Made by a program: the position numbers and the translations under genes | In this document: positions 17,412-26,477 of the stretch, piece after piece | Position numbering within the stretch: position 1 is the first letter of the stretch | Layout: every line of letters begins with the position of its first letter | Assembly (NCBI GenBank): GCA_963698735.1 | Contig: CAVOSA010000019.1 | Location: 1 to 64,000, forward strand | DNA: 64,000 nucleotides | Origin: RPQJ01 sp963698735 | GTDB taxonomy: Bacteria > Pseudomonadota > Gammaproteobacteria > Steroidobacterales > Steroidobacteraceae | Reading direction: 5' to 3' | Notes under the pieces: generated by a model | Told to the model about the DNA's origin: nothing | The model's database searches: none | Seen by the model: only the letters and a program-made list of their open reading frames with translations

Positions 17412-19585
17412 CGCCCGTTGGCCTCGAACTTCCTCACCCTGACCGGAATCGCGCTCATGCGCGGCAGGCCGCTGAGCGGCTCGAAGTCCGCTTCGTCGTC
17501 CACCAGCGCCGACGTGCAGGCCCCCTGCCCTGCGGCGCCCCGCTGTTCGAAGCCGTGCGCCATCGAAACCACGCCCTCGCGGACGTCTGGCGCGCATTGC
17601 AACACCGCCCGCACCGCCCCTGCCTTCGTTTCGATGATGACCAGGCTGCCATCCTGCGCTGCCAGGCGCTGCGCGTCGGCCGGATTGACGTAGGCCGGGT
17701 TGAACGGCCGGCGTCGCGACAACGCGGGCAAGTGGTGCGCGACGGAGTTGTAGACGGCATGTTCGCGACGGCTGACCAGCAGCAGGTCGACCGCGCCCGG
17801 TGAACCCTGCGCTGGTGCAGGTGTGCGGACATTGCCAGCCGTCGTCGCTGCGGCAAGTCCGCGCGCGACTTCCGCAAGTTGCGCCAGCATCGTTTCGTCG
17901 CCCAGCCGCAGGCGGTGCGGCCAATCGGGTTCCCTCGGTTCCGCGAGCGGTTGCGGATCTGGATAGAGGTGACCGTGCGGATGTTGCTTGATCAGTGCGA
18001 GCGGCACGCGGCTGCGACGGACGAAGTGCTCCAGCAATTCGTCAGTGGTCGGCGGGATCTCCATGTCGAACGGCTGGCCGCGATACGCGAGCCGGAGTCC
18101 CATGCGGCGGGCCAGCTCGTAGAAGATGCGCCAGTCCTCGAGCACCTCGGAACCGGCCGGCGGCTCGATGAGCTGCGGCTGGTATTGCGCGTAGGGCTCC
18201 TGGTAGCCGATCGAGAGGCCATAGGTCGTGATGCCTTCGTTGCCGAACGACATCGCGGGCGTCTCGAAGCCGAACCGGGGACCGATCACGTAGTGCGCGA
18301 GACGCGCGGTCGCCGAAACCTGCGGATCGACGACGACGAGCAGTTCGAGCGACTCGAGTGCGCGGCGTGTCTTGGACTGGTTGGGCCAGGACAGCAGCGG
18401 GTTGCCCCCGACCACGATCAGCGCCCGTACCTGGCCGTCGCCGGGCGTCAGGATTTCGTCCGCCAGCGCCGAGGTGGGCAGGCCAGCGGCGGTTTCGGTG
18501 AGGCCGCGAATTCGAAGTGTCTGCCCGAGCCCGACGCCTGGCCGCGGCTTTTCCGCACGTGCGACGCCGGAAAACTGGCGGAACAACACGCCTCGGTTGG
18601 GCAGCGGCTCTCCCGCACGGATCCACCGACCGCAAACCGTGTTGAGGGCCAGCACGAGGTAGTCCATCAGCACGCCGTACGGCGCCATGCTGGAGCCGGT
18701 GCCGCTGGTTGCATTGCCGCGCCGCGCCTGCGCGAACATGCGCGCTGCCTCGACGATCTGCGCCGCGGGCACGCCCGCAAGAGGCGCAACACGCTCGGCG
18801 GAAAACGCCGCGACCGCGCCCCGCAGCGCTGCGAAGCCTTCAGTTTCGGCGGCGACGAATCCGCGGTCCTGCAGCCCTTCCACGAAGATCACGTTGAGCA
18901 TGGCTGCCAGCAACTCGACATCGTGTCCCGGCAGGCACTGCAGGTGCAGGTCAGCCTTGCGCGCCGTCTCCGTCACGCGAGGATCGATGACGATCAACCT
19001 CAAGCCGCGTGCCCGGGCATCGTGCAGTCGCTTCGCAGGATTGAATGACGGGATGCCACCCCACATCGACACCAGCGGATTGGCGCCGAGCAGCATGCAG
19101 ACATCGGAATCCGCAAACGCCTGCGGCCCTGCGCCCCAGCGGCCGTGCAGCGCCATCGAGATCGGCTTGCCCGGCTGGTCGATCGTCGCGTTGCTGAACC
19201 GCATCGGCGAGCCGATCGCGTCCATGAAAGCATCGCGCATCATCACGCCGGCGGAGCAGAAATGACTGAAGGTGCCGCCGTACATCGCGACGGCGCGCGG
19301 CCCGTGAGCAGCGATGACTCGTGCCAGCTCGCCGGCGATGCCGGTCAGCGCGACGTCGGTGGACACAGGTTGCAGGCCTCCGGCCGCAGTGCGCCGCAAT
19401 GGCTGCAGGACGCGTCCTGGATCCGTGTGGAATTCGTGGTAGTTGCGCCCCTTGACGCAGCTGTAGCCGTGGTAGGCGGGGTTGTCGATGTCCCCGATGA
19501 TCCCGACCACGCGCCCCTGCTCTATCGTGACCTTGAGTCCGCAGGTCGCGTGGCAGAAGCGGCAGATGGCAGTCGTCTCGACCAC
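17408..19585 (-). CDS. molybdopterin-dependent oxidoreductase, DMSO-reductase family
   Basis: 725 residues from GTG 19585. The N-terminus has CRFCHATCG then SCVKG, the 4Fe-4S ligand set of the family. Domain features follow: FSNATIDQPGKP, LLGANPLVSMWGG, LRLIVIDPRVTETA, IVVGGNPLLSWPNQ and a C-terminal cofactor-binding barrel with NPADAQRLAAQDGS. No twin-arginine signal is seen, so it is probably cytoplasmic. No electron-transfer (FeS or membrane anchor) subunit is adjacent; it must use an unlinked partner. It lies downstream of the TonB receptor in the same direction. The substrate is unknown; hydroxylation or reduction of a hydrocarbon is possible but not shown. Confidence 0.85.
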   Translation of the reverse strand: MVETTAICRFCHATCGLKVTIEQGRVVGIIGDIDNPAYHGYSCVKGRNYHEFHTDPGRVLQPLRRTAAGGLQPVSTDVALTGIAGELARVIAAHGPRAVAMYGGTFSHFCSAGVMMRDAFMDAIGSPMRFSNATIDQPGKPISMALHGRWGAGPQAFADSDVCMLLGANPLVSMWGGIPSFNPAKRLHDARARGLRLIVIDPRVTETARKADLHLQCLPGHDVELLAAMLNVIFVEGLQDRGFVAAETEGFAALRGAVAAFSAERVAPLAGVPAAQIVEAARMFAQARRGNATSGTGSSMAPYGVLMDYLVLALNTVCGRWIRAGEPLPNRGVLFRQFSGVARAEKPRPGVGLGQTLRIRGLTETAAGLPTSALADEILTPGDGQVRALIVVGGNPLLSWPNQSKTRRALESLELLVVVDPQVSATARLAHYVIGPRFGFETPAMSFGNEGITTYGLSIGYQEPYAQYQPQLIEPPAGSEVLEDWRIFYELARRMGLRLAYRGQPFDMEIPPTTDELLEHFVRRSRVPLALIKQHPHGHLYPDPQPLAEPREPDWPHRLRLGDETMLAQLAEVARGLAAATTAGNVRTPAPAQGSPGAVDLLLVSRREHAVYNSVAHHLPALSRRRPFNPAYVNPADAQRLAAQDGSLVIIETKAGAVRAVLQCAPDVREGVVSMAHGFEQRGAAGQGACTSALVDDEADFEPLSGLPRMSAIPVRVRKFEANGR

Positions 19586-19616
19586 GAGCGATCCGGCCCG
19601 GGTTCAATGGCGGTCG

Positions 19617-19646
19617 GGGGCGGCGCGCGACATCACGCGCCGCCCC
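19617..19646 (-). terminator. GC-rich hairpin after TonB receptor gene
   Basis: Perfect 11-bp inverted repeat, GGGGCGGCGCG and CGCGCCGCCCC, with an 8-base loop, starting 7 bases after the TonB receptor stop on its strand. There is no T-tract, so it may be a non-canonical terminator or an mRNA 3'-end stabiliser. Confidence 0.5.
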
Positions 19647-19653
19647 GCTGCCG

Positions 19654-22179
19654 TCAGAACTTGAACGTGAAGTCGACGCCGTACGTGCGCGGTGCGCCGA
19701 ACTGCGACACCTCTTCGCCGAAGAACGAGATGATGTTCGTCCGGTACAGTTCGTCAGTCACGTTGCGACCCCAGATCGCAACCTGCCACGGCGCATTCTC
19801 GGGCGAGAGCCCGATGCGAGCGTCCAGCAGGCCGTAGGACGGCTCCTTGGCGATGTTGTCCGTCGCCCAGTACATGTCGCTCTGCCACGTGTAGTTCACA
19901 CGGAAATTGAGAGCTTTGCCCCAGCTCCCGAGGCCCATCGTGTAGTCGACGACTCCAGTGACCTGCGTCTCGGGCGTGCGCTGCAGCCGATTGCCCGAAC
20001 TGTCCAGCCGCTGGCCGGTGCTCGGGTTGATCGCGGACTCGAGGAAGTCCTTGTACGTGGCGTCCACGTACGAACCGGACAGCGCAAGCCGCAGGCTGTC
20101 CAGCGGCAGGTACGACAACTCGGCCTCGACGCCCTGGATTTCGGCGCTTGCCGCGTTGTCCGTGATGTTGCACAGGCACGCTGCGTTGGTCTGGGTGACC
20201 TGCAGGTTCGTGTAGTCCATGTAGAACACGTCGGCATTGACGCGGAAGCGATTGTCAAAGAAGTCGGACTTGATGCCGATTTCGTAGTTCTTCGCTTCCT
20301 CCGGATCGAACGGCGTCGCTGCCTGCGCGGGGTTTGCCGGCGTGTCGTCGAAACCGCCGCCCTTGAACCCTTCCGAATACGTGAGGTACGTGAAGATCTG
20401 GTCGGTGACGGTCCACTCGAGGGTTGCCTGCGGCGTGAGCTGCGTCCACTTCTCGCTGTAGTTCGTCGTGAAGCCCGTGCCTTCCGCGTAGACCCACGCG
20501 TTCGGCGCGGTGCAGGTCGCAACGCCCGTGCCACCCGTCGGCGTGCGGATGATGGTGCCGTCCGGGGCGCGACACAGCGACTCGATGGTCACGTTGGCAC
20601 GCGGGTCATTCGGGTTGAAACGGTCGCCGGTCTCGACCACGAGGCCGCTCACCGTACCGCTCTTGTCGTCCGACGTGTAACGCAAGCCGACGTTGAGCTT
20701 GAGGGCGTCGGTGAACTTGAATCCCACCTGCGCGAAGGCCGCCATGTTCTCGGTCTCGCCTTCGTTGTCCCAGCGGTTTTCGCCGCTGAGCGTCGACAGC
20801 GGGTTGTTGCCGCCGGGAATCACCGCACCAAGGAAGTTCTCGCCGATGAACCGGTCGATCTTCTCGATGTTGTCACTCTTGTAGTACACACCGCCGATCC
20901 AGTCGAAGCGGCTGTCGCTGGGGTTCGAAGTGAAGCGGAATTCCTGGCTGAAGGCATCGGCGTCGACCTTCTCGCCGACCGGTTGCGCGAACAGGAACTG
21001 GCCGTTGTTCGACGTCGGCGGACGGGTGCCGTACCTCGCGTTCATCCAGGCGATGTAGGCCTGCCACTGCGGGATGCTCCAGGCGAGCGCTTCCGGCCCC
21101 GCGCCGGTCTGGTCGTACACCTGTTGGGATTCGGCCGCGCGGTAGCCGGTCAGCGAGTTGAAGGTGAAGGCCTTGAACTCCTTTTCAATGTCGAGCGTCA
21201 GGCCATAGCCGTCGCGGTCCATGAATTGATTGATGCGCGGTTGATCCTTGTACTGGATGCTCTGGGCGATGTTCTCGCGCGGATCGGTAATGCCCAGGTA
21301 TGCGCGCAGGTTGCTCCACGGCCGAGTGCAGTTCGTGCGCAGGTAGCTCGTCTCGCAGGATGTCGTGCCACCTTCGACCGCGACGACGTTGATGCCGTTG
21401 GTCGAGTCCGATGAATAGTCGGCGATGCCGCGGACGCGCCAGCCGCTTTCGCCCGGCTCCCACAACAGCTGTGCGCGACCCTGGAACGAGTCGAGGTTCT
21501 CCACGTCCCGGTTGTGCAGCACGTCGCGACCGAAGCCGCTGCGCTTGCGAGCCTGGAACGAAAGACGACCCGCCACGTCGTCGGTCATGCCGCCGGTGAT
21601 GTGGCCCGCAGCCGTGATTGCGTCGTAGTTGCCGAACGAGAGCATGGCCTCGCCCGAGTTATCGAACTTCGGCGCCGCGGTGATGATGCTGAGCGCACCG
21701 CCGACCACGTTCTTGCCAAGCAGCACGCCCTGCGGGCCGCGGATGACTTCGATGCGCTCGAGGTCATAGAAGTCGAAATTGTAGTCGCCCGTACGTCCGA
21801 TGTAGACGCCGTCGACGAACGTGCCGACGGACGGGTCCGCCGTCGGCGAATCGAGCCGCGTGTTGGTGATGCCGCGGATGTTCAACTCGACGTCGAGCGG
21901 AGTGTTCGCGGTGAAGGAGAAGGAAGGCACGCTGTTCGCAAGGTCGCTGACCGTGAAGATATTGTCTTCTGCGAGTCTCTCGCCGGAGTAGGCGGAGATC
22001 GCGACGGCGGTGGTCTGCAGCGAAGTCTCGCGACGCTGCGCGGTGACGATGACCTCCTCGAGCCCTTCGGTGGTGGCTGCCCATGCAGGCATCGCGGCGG
22101 CCGCAGAGAGAGCGGCGGCCACAGCGTAAGCGACGGACGACCCTCGGCGGGCGGATTGGCGCATGCGATCGAATGTCAT
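19654..22179 (-). CDS. TonB-dependent outer-membrane receptor
   Basis: 841 residues. A signal peptide ends near AMPAWA, followed by a TonB-box/plug start GLEEVIVTAQRRETSLQ. The plug domain carries LNIRGITNTR and IEVIRGPQGVLLGKNVVGGA. The 22-strand barrel ends with TYGVDFTFKF, a C-terminal Phe as expected for BAM recognition. It imports a substrate into the periplasm using TonB/ExbBD energy. The plug wording (RGPQGVLLGKN, NTRLD) is typical of proteobacterial receptors used for hydrophobic organic substrates as well as siderophores. It sits amid CoA-ligase and beta-oxidation genes with no iron genes, so uptake of the island's substrate is the favoured role. AAGGGGGAC supports ATG 22179. Confidence 0.92.
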   Translation of the reverse strand: MTFDRMRQSARRGSSVAYAVAAALSAAAAMPAWAATTEGLEEVIVTAQRRETSLQTTAVAISAYSGERLAEDNIFTVSDLANSVPSFSFTANTPLDVELNIRGITNTRLDSPTADPSVGTFVDGVYIGRTGDYNFDFYDLERIEVIRGPQGVLLGKNVVGGALSIITAAPKFDNSGEAMLSFGNYDAITAAGHITGGMTDDVAGRLSFQARKRSGFGRDVLHNRDVENLDSFQGRAQLLWEPGESGWRVRGIADYSSDSTNGINVVAVEGGTTSCETSYLRTNCTRPWSNLRAYLGITDPRENIAQSIQYKDQPRINQFMDRDGYGLTLDIEKEFKAFTFNSLTGYRAAESQQVYDQTGAGPEALAWSIPQWQAYIAWMNARYGTRPPTSNNGQFLFAQPVGEKVDADAFSQEFRFTSNPSDSRFDWIGGVYYKSDNIEKIDRFIGENFLGAVIPGGNNPLSTLSGENRWDNEGETENMAAFAQVGFKFTDALKLNVGLRYTSDDKSGTVSGLVVETGDRFNPNDPRANVTIESLCRAPDGTIIRTPTGGTGVATCTAPNAWVYAEGTGFTTNYSEKWTQLTPQATLEWTVTDQIFTYLTYSEGFKGGGFDDTPANPAQAATPFDPEEAKNYEIGIKSDFFDNRFRVNADVFYMDYTNLQVTQTNAACLCNITDNAASAEIQGVEAELSYLPLDSLRLALSGSYVDATYKDFLESAINPSTGQRLDSSGNRLQRTPETQVTGVVDYTMGLGSWGKALNFRVNYTWQSDMYWATDNIAKEPSYGLLDARIGLSPENAPWQVAIWGRNVTDELYRTNIISFFGEEVSQFGAPRTYGVDFTFKF

Positions 22180-22240
22180 CTAAGTCCCCCTTAGCGTGAT
22201 TCGTAGTTGCGATCCTTGCGTAGCTGCCGTGGCAACGCTT

Positions 22241-22262
22241 CAGTCGCTTGCTTAACTAGACC
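22241..22262 (+). promoter_or_regulatory. shared operator-like element, copy C
   Basis: CAGTCGCTTGCTTAACTAG then ACC, in the 102-base gap between the SDR at 22282 and the TonB receptor start at 22179. Relative to the receptor gene the element is in reverse orientation, which argues for an operator rather than a core promoter. Confidence 0.5.
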
Positions 22263-22281
22263 GCCGTAGGCTACCCCGCGA

Positions 22282-23208
22282 CTAGGGTTGTCGCAAGTGC
22301 CCGACAACGCGGGAGCAGAAGTCCTCGTATGACTCCTTCCCGTCGCGGAACTCGCGGCAAACGCCGTCAATCCGCCATGGCTGCGCCTGTAGTTGCGCGG
22401 ACGCATCATGCGGCGCGTCAAGCCCGACGTAAGCCAGTGTGTCGGCCTCCACTGTTGCAGTGCGGCGAGCCCAGCCGCCACCAACAACAATCACCTGGCC
22501 GTTGACGCTCGACCGCTCGCTGACCAGTGCCGACACGAGCGGTGCCACATGCTCCGGCGACATTGCTGCGCGTTCCGCTTCATCCGTAATGTGAGCCTCG
22601 GTCATGCGCGTCGCGGCGTAAGGAGCTATTGCGTTGCAAAACAAATCACGGGAAGCGCCTTCCGCGGCGAGCGTGCGCGCAAGGCCGATCAGTGCCGCCT
22701 TGGACGCCGCATAGGCCGACAATCCATGCAGGCCATGCAGGCCGGCCGATGACGTCGAAACCAGCACGCGTCCGTGGCCGGCTGAGCGCATGTGCTGCCA
22801 TGCAGCGTGCGTGACCTGCAGCGTGCCGAAGAAATTGACGTCGAAGATGCGCCGGAACGCTTCGAGGTCGATCTTGTGGAACGCCGAGTGCTGGTCGACC
22901 CCGGCATTGTTGACCAGCGCGTCGACCCGGCCCCACGTCTCGAGCGCCTGGGCCACGACTCTTTCGCCCGCTCCGTCGGCACAGACATCCTCGTAGTTGG
23001 CCGCCGCCACGCCGCCAGCCTTCACGATCTCCTCGACGACCCGGTCGGCGCTGCCCTTGCCGGTGACATCCACTTCGCGACGGCGATTGTTCACCAGCAC
23101 GCGCAGGCCGTCGGCCGCGAGCCGCAAGGCGTACGCCCTGCCCAGTCCGGTCCCCGCCCCGGTGACGATCGCCACGCGCGGCCCGGGCCTGCGTTCCAGC
23201 TTGACCAT
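22282..23208 (-). CDS. SDR oxidoreductase, HSD17B4 / MFE-2-like
   Basis: 308 residues. TGAGTGLGRAYALRLAADG at the N-terminus, LVNNRRRE, a NNAG motif (VNNAGVDQHSAFHK) and YAASK active-site pair identify the SDR. The long spacing after strand 2 and the GRAYAL wording are typical of the dehydrogenase part of peroxisomal multifunctional enzyme type 2, which oxidises 3-hydroxyacyl-CoA. A C-terminal extension (YVGLDAPHDAS to the end) of about 60 residues follows the core. It is divergent from a SnoaL-ligase-SDR-DUF1295 operon. A role as the 3-hydroxyacyl-CoA dehydrogenase of a beta-oxidation cycle is likely. Confidence 0.85.
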   Translation of the reverse strand: MVKLERRPGPRVAIVTGAGTGLGRAYALRLAADGLRVLVNNRRREVDVTGKGSADRVVEEIVKAGGVAAANYEDVCADGAGERVVAQALETWGRVDALVNNAGVDQHSAFHKIDLEAFRRIFDVNFFGTLQVTHAAWQHMRSAGHGRVLVSTSSAGLHGLHGLSAYAASKAALIGLARTLAAEGASRDLFCNAIAPYAATRMTEAHITDEAERAAMSPEHVAPLVSALVSERSSVNGQVIVVGGGWARRTATVEADTLAYVGLDAPHDASAQLQAQPWRIDGVCREFRDGKESYEDFCSRVVGHLRQP

Positions 23209-23223
23209 CCGCGACTTTCCTTT

Positions 23224-23243
23224 CAGTCTTATTAAGCAAGTCT
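23224..23243 (-). promoter_or_regulatory. shared operator-like element, copy D
   Basis: On the minus strand AGACTTGCTTAATAAGACTG, in the 72-base divergent gap between the SDR (start 23208) and the SnoaL-like gene (start 23281). One site could control both directions. Confidence 0.6.
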
Positions 23244-23280
23244 TGGGCGATCATGCCCGAACACGCGGGGGAACGACACC

Positions 23281-23817
23281 ATGGCAATAGCCCCAGGGCC
23301 ACCCGGCGATGCGCAGCAGCGGCTCGAGCGAATGCTCGCCAGGGACGAGATTCACGCGGTGATTGCACGCTACGCGCGCGGCGTGGATCGGGCGGATGCC
23401 GCCCTGCTGAAGTCCTGCTACCACCCGGACGCCATCGAGGAGCATGGCGGCAATTACAGCGGTAACGCGTTCGCCTACGTTGACGGCGCCGTGCCGCGCA
23501 TCCGCCTGATGGGCGCAATGCAGCACCTGGTCGGCACGAGTCACATCGAGTTCGAGGGTGACGTTGCCTGGGTGGAGACCTACCTCTGGACGTTCGCGCG
23601 CTTTGGCGCCACGGACACCTTCACGGGCGGCCGGCTGATCGACCGCTTCGAGCGACGCCAGGGCGAGTGGAAGATCGCGCACCGGCGGACCGTCTTCGAC
23701 TGGAACCGGGACACGCCGACCAGCGAAGGCTGGTGCACGGGCCTGTTCGATCCGGCAAAGCCCGGCATGCACCTCGGACGCAAAGGCGAAGACGACCTGT
23801 CGTACGACCGGTCCTGA
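23281..23817 (+). CDS. SnoaL-like / NTF2-like domain protein
   Basis: 178 residues. The pattern RDEIHAVIARYARGVDRADAALLKSCYHPDA is that of the SnoaL_4 group of NTF2-like proteins, which includes small dehydratases, isomerases and ring-hydroxylating-dioxygenase beta-like folds. Its C-terminal part has RLIDRFERRQGEWKIAHRRT and a 40-residue tail. Catalytic residues cannot be assigned with confidence. It is the first gene of a plus-strand operon with a feruloyl-CoA-synthase-like ligase (13-base gap), an SDR and a DUF1295 protein. Confidence 0.8.
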   Translation: MAIAPGPPGDAQQRLERMLARDEIHAVIARYARGVDRADAALLKSCYHPDAIEEHGGNYSGNAFAYVDGAVPRIRLMGAMQHLVGTSHIEFEGDVAWVETYLWTFARFGATDTFTGGRLIDRFERRQGEWKIAHRRTVFDWNRDTPTSEGWCTGLFDPAKPGMHLGRKGEDDLSYDRS

Positions 23818-23830
23818 GGCTGCGCAACCC

Positions 23831-25666
23831 ATGAACCCGACGAACGCACCGTTTCGCGCCACCTACTTTCCGTCGGCAGAGATGCGCGTGGAGCGGCGTG
23901 CCGACGGCACGCTGATCGTCGAACCGGTCTCCAAGCTCGAGCCGTTCGTCCCGAACCTCCCTGCCCAGCTGGCGGGCTGGGTCGCGCGTGATCCTGATCG
24001 GCCCTGCATCGCGCAGCGTGCGGGCCGGGGCGGACCCTGGCTCCGCCGGACGTTTGGCGAGTTCAAGCGGGACGCCGACGCCGTTACGCAATGGCTGCTC
24101 GACCGGCGCATTGCTGCAGGCCGCTCGCTGCTGATTCTCTCGGGCAACTCCATTGCCCACGCCGTCGTGAAGTTCGGTGCCATGGCCTCCGGCGTGCCGG
24201 TGTGCCCGGTCAGCGCAAACTACTCGCTCATGCCCGGCGACTTTGGCCGGCTGCGGCATGTCGTCAGCCTGGTCAAGCCGGCCATCGTCTTTGCGGAGCA
24301 GACCGGGAACTTCCGCAGGGCACTCGAGACCGTCGACTTCGGCGATGCAGTCATCGTCACCGCGGACCCGTCGGCCCTGGCGCGACCCGCGATTGCCGTG
24401 TCCGAGGTGCTGGCAACGCCAGTAACTCCCGCAGTCGAGCAGGCGATCGCGACGCTCGACCCGGACGCGCACTCCGTCTACATGCTGACCTCCGGCTCCA
24501 CCAGCATGCCCAAGGCCGTCATCCAGACTCAGCGCATGCTCACCACGAACGTCGCGCAGGCCAGGCAGGTGCTGGCGAAGACGGCCGGCTGGTCCGAAAC
24601 GATGCTCGACTGGCTGCCGTGGAGCCACGTTTCCGGCGCCTGCAACCAGTTCGCCACTCTCTGCAGCGGCGGAGTGTTCTACATCGACGGCGGCCGGCCG
24701 ATGCCGGGCCTGTTCGAGGAATCGCTGGAGAACATCAGGGAAATCCCGCAGTCTTTCCACATCAACGTGCCGTTCGGCTACGCCATGCTCGCCGACGCGC
24801 TCGAGCAGGACGCGGACCTGCGGCAGCGATTCTTCGGCTCGCTGCGTATCGCGTTATACGGTGGCGCCGGCCTGCCGCAGGCACTTTACGAGCGCTTCCA
24901 GCGTCTCGCCGTCGACACCATCGGCGAGCGCATTTTCTTCACGACCGGGTATGGTGCTACCGAGACGACGTCAGGCTGCATGTCGATCTACTTCCCCACC
25001 GAAGAAGTCGGCATCGGGCTGCCGATGCCCGGAATGACGCTCAAGCTCGTGCCAAACGGCCCACGCTTCGAGGTCCGGGTTCGCGGCCAGATCGTCACGC
25101 CGGGCTACCTGTCGAACCCCGAGGTAAACCGCGGAATCTTCGACGAGGACGGCTTCTATCGCACGGGCGACACCGCGCAGTTCCACGACCAGGACGACAT
25201 CCAGAAGGGACTGAAGTTCGCGGGTCGCCTGGCGGAAGACTTCAAGCTGGGCACCGGAACCTGGGTTGCGGCCGGCAGGCTGCGGGCGGATTTTCTCGAG
25301 ACCTTCGCCCCGCTCATCGCCGATATCGTCGTCTGCGGCGAGAACCTCTCCAACGTGGCGGTGCTCGCGTGGCCGAAAGCGCCGCCCACCGCGGCACTTG
25401 CAGCCGAACTCGCCCGCCGCCTGCACGTTTTCAACCAGGGCCGCGGCAAGAGCGAGCGCGTGGAACGAATGTTGCTGCTCAAGGAACCGCCGAGCGCGGA
25501 CCAGCACGAGGTCTCGGACAAGGGCACGATCAACCAGCGAGTCGCCCTCACCCGCCGCGCTGCCGACGTCGACCGGTTGTATGCGGTCGCACCCGATCCC
25601 GAAGTCATCATGCCGGCGGACAAGCAGCCTGGCGACGCAATCGAACCTGCCACGACGGAGCGCTGA
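23831..25666 (+). CDS. AMP-forming acyl-CoA ligase, feruloyl-CoA synthase-like
   Basis: 611 residues, longer than a typical CoA ligase and matching the feruloyl-CoA synthase branch. It begins with a distinctive N-terminus (FPSAEMRVERRADGTLIVEP). The AMP motif is YMLTSGSTSMPKAVI, then WLPWSHVSGACNQ, GYGATET, and the hinge DGFYRTGDTAQF. The usual RRxGE core motif reads GRLAEDFKLGTGTW, as in feruloyl-CoA synthases. The family makes CoA thioesters of phenylpropanoid acids, but related proteins in steroid and terpene clusters take other acids. The stop is 2 bases before the SDR start. Confidence 0.88.
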   Translation: MNPTNAPFRATYFPSAEMRVERRADGTLIVEPVSKLEPFVPNLPAQLAGWVARDPDRPCIAQRAGRGGPWLRRTFGEFKRDADAVTQWLLDRRIAAGRSLLILSGNSIAHAVVKFGAMASGVPVCPVSANYSLMPGDFGRLRHVVSLVKPAIVFAEQTGNFRRALETVDFGDAVIVTADPSALARPAIAVSEVLATPVTPAVEQAIATLDPDAHSVYMLTSGSTSMPKAVIQTQRMLTTNVAQARQVLAKTAGWSETMLDWLPWSHVSGACNQFATLCSGGVFYIDGGRPMPGLFEESLENIREIPQSFHINVPFGYAMLADALEQDADLRQRFFGSLRIALYGGAGLPQALYERFQRLAVDTIGERIFFTTGYGATETTSGCMSIYFPTEEVGIGLPMPGMTLKLVPNGPRFEVRVRGQIVTPGYLSNPEVNRGIFDEDGFYRTGDTAQFHDQDDIQKGLKFAGRLAEDFKLGTGTWVAAGRLRADFLETFAPLIADIVVCGENLSNVAVLAWPKAPPTAALAAELARRLHVFNQGRGKSERVERMLLLKEPPSADQHEVSDKGTINQRVALTRRAADVDRLYAVAPDPEVIMPADKQPGDAIEPATTER

Positions 25667-25668
25667 CG

Positions 25669-26427
25669 ATGGACATCAATGGTTGCGTTGGACTGGTGAC
25701 CGGCGGTAATCGCGGGATCGGCGAAGCGTTCGTCCGCGTGTTGCTCGCAGCAGGCGCCCGCAAGGTTTACGCGGGCAGCCGCGATCCGCAGGCTGCGGCC
25801 CACCTGGTGGCCGAGTACCCGGGGCGTTGCGTCGCTCTCGAACTGGACGTCACCGATTTCGCCGAGGTCGATGCCGCTGCGCGGCAATGCGGCGACGTCA
25901 ATGTCGTGGTCAACAATGCCGGTCTGTTCCTGAACCAGACCCTGCTCGGCGCGCCCGACATGTCGACGGCGCGGCAGGAAATGGAAGTCAATTACTTCGG
26001 CACGCTGGCGATGTGCCGTGCGTTCGGGCCGGTGCTGGGCCGCAACGGGGGTGGTGCGATCATCAACGTGCTGTCGGCGGCGGCGCTGGTGAGCATTCCG
26101 AACATGGGCGGTTACAGCCCATCCAAGGCGGCAGCCCGTAGCCTCAGCGCCGCGGTCAGGGCCGAACTCGCAGGCCAGGGCACGCAGGTGTCGGCACTCA
26201 TCGTCGGCTCGGTCGACACGCGCATGGCTGCGCACGTCGAAGGCAGCAAGGAAAGGCCTGAGGACATTGCACGTGCCGGACTGCGTGCAATCACGCGCGG
26301 GATCGACGAACTCGACACGGACCGCATGGCCGTCGAGGTCCGCGCTGCGCTCGCGCTCGATCCCAAGGGCCTCGAAAGGCGCATGGCCCGCATGCTGCAC
26401 GCACCGGCCATCCGCACCGGACGCTGA
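25669..26427 (+). CDS. SDR oxidoreductase
   Basis: 252 residues, a classical SDR of normal length. TGGNRGIGEAF (cofactor binding), DVTDFAEVDAAAR, NNAG at VNNAGLFLNQT, an SAAAL catalytic Ser region and YSPSK are present in order. ATG 25669 is 2 bases after the ligase stop. It is therefore co-translated with the CoA ligase upstream and the DUF1295 gene downstream, and probably oxidises or reduces the same hydrophobic intermediate. The substrate is not predictable. Confidence 0.88.
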   Translation: MDINGCVGLVTGGNRGIGEAFVRVLLAAGARKVYAGSRDPQAAAHLVAEYPGRCVALELDVTDFAEVDAAARQCGDVNVVVNNAGLFLNQTLLGAPDMSTARQEMEVNYFGTLAMCRAFGPVLGRNGGGAIINVLSAAALVSIPNMGGYSPSKAAARSLSAAVRAELAGQGTQVSALIVGSVDTRMAAHVEGSKERPEDIARAGLRAITRGIDELDTDRMAVEVRAALALDPKGLERRMARMLHAPAIRTGR

Positions 26428-26477
26428 AACCGCAACGCGCCGCGATGGCGCGGCTGACCCAGGACAGGAGGATTTCG

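Noticed and set aside
24091..26427. Plus-strand 778-residue frame covering the ligase and SDR
   Set aside because: The first 520 residues are out of frame with the ligase and lack motifs; only the last 252 residues are the real SDR.
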